Shown: positions 6,368-6,665 of the stretch, in pieces | How positions within the stretch are numbered: the stretch's first letter is position 1 | Layout of the letters: the number at the start of each line of letters is the position of its first letter | Source of the DNA: Ruminococcaceae bacterium UBA3451 | GTDB taxonomy: Bacteria; Bacillota; Clostridia; Oscillospirales; Acutalibacteraceae | DNA length: 6,665 nt | Assembly (NCBI GenBank): GCA_002378845.1 | Contig: DFRY01000007.1 | Coordinates: forward strand, 57,631 to 64,295 | Reading direction: 5' to 3' | Notes under the pieces: model-generated | Told to the model about the DNA's origin: nothing | The model's database searches: none | Seen by the model: only the letters and a program-made list of their open reading frames with translations | Translations under genes and position numbers: made by a program

Positions 6368-6385
6368 CATAATAATATTTAGTTG
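6368..6385. promoter_or_regulatory. Operator candidate: asymmetric copy of the transport-operon site
   Basis: CATAATAATATTTAGTTG matches 14 of 18 positions of the site at 4895-4912, including an exact 12-base string at the right end (AATATTTAGTTG). The left half is degenerate, so binding would be weaker unless it is cooperative with the palindrome at 6336-6351, 33 bp away centre to centre. Confidence 0.5.
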
Positions 6386-6431
6386 TTTATTGATTTTGCC
6401 TATATTTTTTTGGATAAATCATCAAAATGTA

Positions 6432-6460
6432 TTGACAATTTGTTGTTATTATACTATACT
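6432..6460 (+). promoter_or_regulatory. Sigma-A promoter of the divergent gene
   Basis: Consensus TTGACA (6432-6437), a 17-nt spacer, then TATACT (6455-6460), one base from consensus TATAAT. The start is predicted near 6467, giving a leader of about 80 nt. This promoter drives the plus-strand gene at 6549. Confidence 0.83.
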
Positions 6461-6463
6461 GCA

Positions 6464-6479
6464 ACTGTTTCCGTACAGT
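6464..6479. promoter_or_regulatory. Small inverted repeat across the predicted start of the divergent transcript
   Basis: ACTGT and ACAGT are separated by 6 nt and overlap the predicted +1 of the plus-strand promoter. It could be an operator, or a 5' stem that stabilises the mRNA. The 10-mer CCGTACAGTA within it recurs once as its reverse complement at 5198-5207, downstream of the regulator gene. The evidence is thin. Confidence 0.3.
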
Positions 6480-6548
6480 AAAAAATTTATTAAACAAATT
6501 AGTTATAACACATTTATAAAACAAAAACCAGAAAGGACGCTGAATAAC

Positions 6549-6665
6549 ATGAGCCAACCCATGACCGTGTACCCCATTACAGACGAAAGGTTCAAACAAT
6601 ACTGCCGCATTAGAAAGGACATTCCCTGTGAGGAACTGTTGGAAAAAATGCGGCAAACCCCGGTG
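6549..6665 (+). CDS. Unidentified protein, N-terminal 39 residues (runs off the right edge); possibly DUF4867-like
   Basis: An open frame starts at ATG 6549 and stays open to the window edge: MSQPMTVYPITDERFKQYCR, then a stretch ending in PCEELLEKMRQTPV. It is preceded by AAAGGA with an 11-nt spacer and by a strong promoter about 90 nt upstream, so it is very likely a real gene. There is no signal peptide or membrane segment in the visible part. The pattern of an I-T/D-F-x-x-Y opening, an E-L-L helix and then TPV reminds me of the start of DUF4867 (cupin-like) proteins, which I recall from sugar-utilisation settings. That is from memory of a pattern over 39 residues, so it is tentative. Its divergent position next to the regulator suggests that it belongs to the same sugar pathway and may share the control sites at 6303-6391. 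Confidence 0.62.
   Translation, partial: MSQPMTVYPITDERFKQYCRIRKDIPCEELLEKMRQTPV

Larger units (their letters stand above)
6303..6391. repeat. Nested inverted-repeat control region between the regulator and the divergent gene
   Basis: Outer arms AATAAACAA (6303-6311) and TTGTTTATT (6383-6391) are exact inverted copies. Just inside them lie CTAAAT (6315-6320) and ATTTAG (6377-6382), also inverted copies. Near the middle sits a perfect 16-bp palindrome (6336-6351). The whole is roughly symmetric about 6345-6348, lies between two divergent promoters, and reuses the operator words of the transport operon. A multi-site regulator region is inferred. Confidence 0.5.

Noticed and set aside
6387..6656. 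Minus-strand 89-codon open frame at the right edge
   Set aside because: It overlaps the plus-strand promoter and the start of the plus-strand gene, and mixes translated AT-rich intergenic DNA with antisense coding sequence.
1..6665. CRISPR arrays, tRNA or rRNA genes, insertion sequences or attachment sites
   Set aside because: No regularly spaced repeats, RNA-gene cores, transposase fragments or terminal inverted repeats with target duplications were seen.

Overview
The window looks like the chromosome of a low-to-moderate GC Gram-positive bacterium, most likely a member of the Clostridia. The evidence is strong AGGAGG-type ribosome-binding sites, GTG starts, a lipoprotein (LAAC lipobox) binding protein, AT-rich intergenic DNA and sigma-A promoters with extended -10 boxes. 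No genus can be named from the sequence alone.

Layout: all complete genes lie on the minus strand, so the biological order runs from high to low coordinates. A LacI/GalR-family regulator (5216-6238) has its own promoter and is closed by a strong intrinsic terminator (5156-5191). About 300 bases follow, carrying a near-consensus promoter and a 22-bp palindromic operator candidate. Then comes an operon: a lipoprotein sugar-binding protein (3797-4861), a leaky hairpin (3740-3780), a double-domain CUT2 ATPase (2213-3712), two different CUT2 permeases (1215-2216 and 213-1202), and the first 72 codons of a DhaK-type dihydroxyacetone-kinase-like protein (1-216) that runs off the left edge. The ATPase/permease and permease/DhaK junctions are ATGA overlaps, and the two permeases are 12 nt apart, so these four genes are almost certainly one translationally coupled unit. 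At the right edge a plus-strand gene of uncertain function begins at 6549, divergent from the regulator and driven by a near-consensus promoter.

How the genes work together: a small sugar or polyol is captured by the binding protein, imported by an ATPase plus a heterodimeric permease pair (the RhaSTPQ/LsrABCD-like arrangement), and then phosphorylated, probably as a short ketose, by the DhaK-like kinase. The kinase has Leu where DhaK normally has Glu after the substrate-site His, and the AI-2 contact residues of LsrB are mostly absent from the binding protein. An erythrulose-type tetrose or a related short-chain polyol/ketose is therefore my preferred guess, not a demonstrated substrate.

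The most interesting structure is regulatory. A palindromic core CTAAAWWTTTAG occurs once just downstream of the transport-operon promoter and again in a nested inverted-repeat cluster between the regulator and the divergent gene. Its AT/TA centre, rather than the usual CG, goes with a regulator whose hinge region lacks the normal LacI-family hinge motif.
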